Notes under the pieces: generated by a model
Seen by the model: the letters and a program-made list of their open reading frames with translations, nothing else
What the model was told of the DNA's origin: nothing
Databases searched by the model: none
Shown: piece after piece, positions 6,281 through 6,650 of the stretch
Position numbering within the stretch: the first letter of the stretch is position 1
Layout: each line of letters opens with the position of its first letter
NCBI GenBank assembly: GCA_005800405.1
Contig: SYFN01000044.1
Span: forward strand, 1 to 6,650
From: Burkholderiales bacterium
GTDB lineage: Bacteria; Pseudomonadota; Gammaproteobacteria; Burkholderiales; Burkholderiaceae_D
Direction of reading: 5' to 3'
DNA length: 6,650 nt
Program-made: the position numbers and the translations under genes

Positions 6281-6650
6281 ATGCCCAGTTACCGTGCGCC
6301 CCTGCGTGACATGCAGTTTGTATTGCATGAATTGCTTGAAGTGGATACGGCCCTATCGGCCTTGCCCGCACATGCAAGTCTTGATGCAGCGACCCTCAAC
6401 CAAGTGTTGGAAGAGGGCGGCAAATTTGCAGCCGAGGTTATTTTCCCGCTTAATCATCAGGGTGACCGCGAAGGTTGTCATTTCAATGCAGAAACGCATA
6501 CGGTGACCACGCCCGAGGGATTTGCCGACGCCTATCGCCGCTATGTGGATGCGGGTTGGCCTTCGCTTTCCTGCGATCCTGAATTTGGTGGGCAGGGTTT
6601 GCCCATGGTACTTAACAACGCTTTGTATGAAATGCTCAACTCGGCCAATC
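6281..6650 (+). CDS. Acyl-CoA dehydrogenase, N-terminal part (3' end outside window)
   Basis: FAD-dependent acyl-CoA dehydrogenase that would introduce the alpha-beta double bond in an acyl-CoA. The frame is open from ATG 6281 to the window edge (123 complete codons). It begins MPSYRAPLRDMQFVLHELLE, a start typical of the large FadE/DmdC-like class of about 590-600 residues, and continues with GGKFAAEVIFPLN, HTVTTPEGFADAY, YVDAGWPSLS and PEFGGQGLP, the last being the conserved N-terminal-domain segment of the family. AGGAG at 6270-6274, six bases before ATG, sets the start. It follows the TetR gene and a second copy of that regulator's operator core lies upstream. The catalytic base and the FAD-binding middle domain are outside the window, so substrate chain length cannot be judged. 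In related genomes the next genes are usually a 3-hydroxyacyl-CoA dehydrogenase and a thiolase. Confidence 0.93.
   Translation, partial: MPSYRAPLRDMQFVLHELLEVDTALSALPAHASLDAATLNQVLEEGGKFAAEVIFPLNHQGDREGCHFNAETHTVTTPEGFADAYRRYVDAGWPSLSCDPEFGGQGLPMVLNNALYEMLNSAN

Overview
The window looks like a chromosomal segment from a betaproteobacterium of the order Burkholderiales, most plausibly near Oxalobacteraceae (Herminiimonas/Janthinobacterium-like). This rests on gene order (aspS, a nudB-type Nudix gene, an endonuclease/exonuclease/phosphatase gene, clsB, then an S4-domain gene and a TetR plus acyl-CoA dehydrogenase pair), on protein motifs and on a moderate GC content. The family-level placement is an inference from memory of gene order, not a search result. 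All supported genes lie on the + strand.

Layout. 1-1107 is the 3' part of aspS (aspartyl-tRNA synthetase), followed by a hairpin that may be its terminator. 1108-2497 is an atypical stretch between aspS and nudB. It holds an ankyrin-like fragment (1228-1455), an unrecognised 269-residue ORF with a GTG start and a good ribosome binding site (1495-2304), and a possible 40-codon ORF (2329-2451), all in the same reading frame. From 2498 comes a nudB-eep-clsB set: an intact Nudix hydrolase (2498-2956), an EEP-fold phosphodiesterase gene with an in-frame TAG at codon 8 (3029-3889), and a cardiolipin synthase gene of the clsB type split by an apparent one-base deletion near 4358 (3870-5035). Then come an intact Hsp15-like S4 RNA-binding protein (5076-5453), a TetR-family regulator (5544-6158) behind a clear palindromic operator, and the 5' end of a large acyl-CoA dehydrogenase gene (6281 to the window edge).

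How the genes relate. aspS and hslR serve translation and ribosome-associated RNA binding. NudB-type enzymes remove pyrophosphate from dihydroneopterin triphosphate in folate synthesis. ClsB makes phospholipid from phosphatidylglycerol and other donors. The TetR gene probably controls itself and perhaps the downstream acyl-CoA dehydrogenase: a 10-base core of its operator recurs in the gap before that gene.

The main anomaly is decay or recoding. Two neighbouring genes, eep and clsB, each carry one disabling single-base change while all other motifs are preserved, and the aspS-nudB gap looks like an eroded ankyrin-type locus. I see no CRISPR array, tRNA, rRNA or insertion sequence, and no convincing new multi-gene system.
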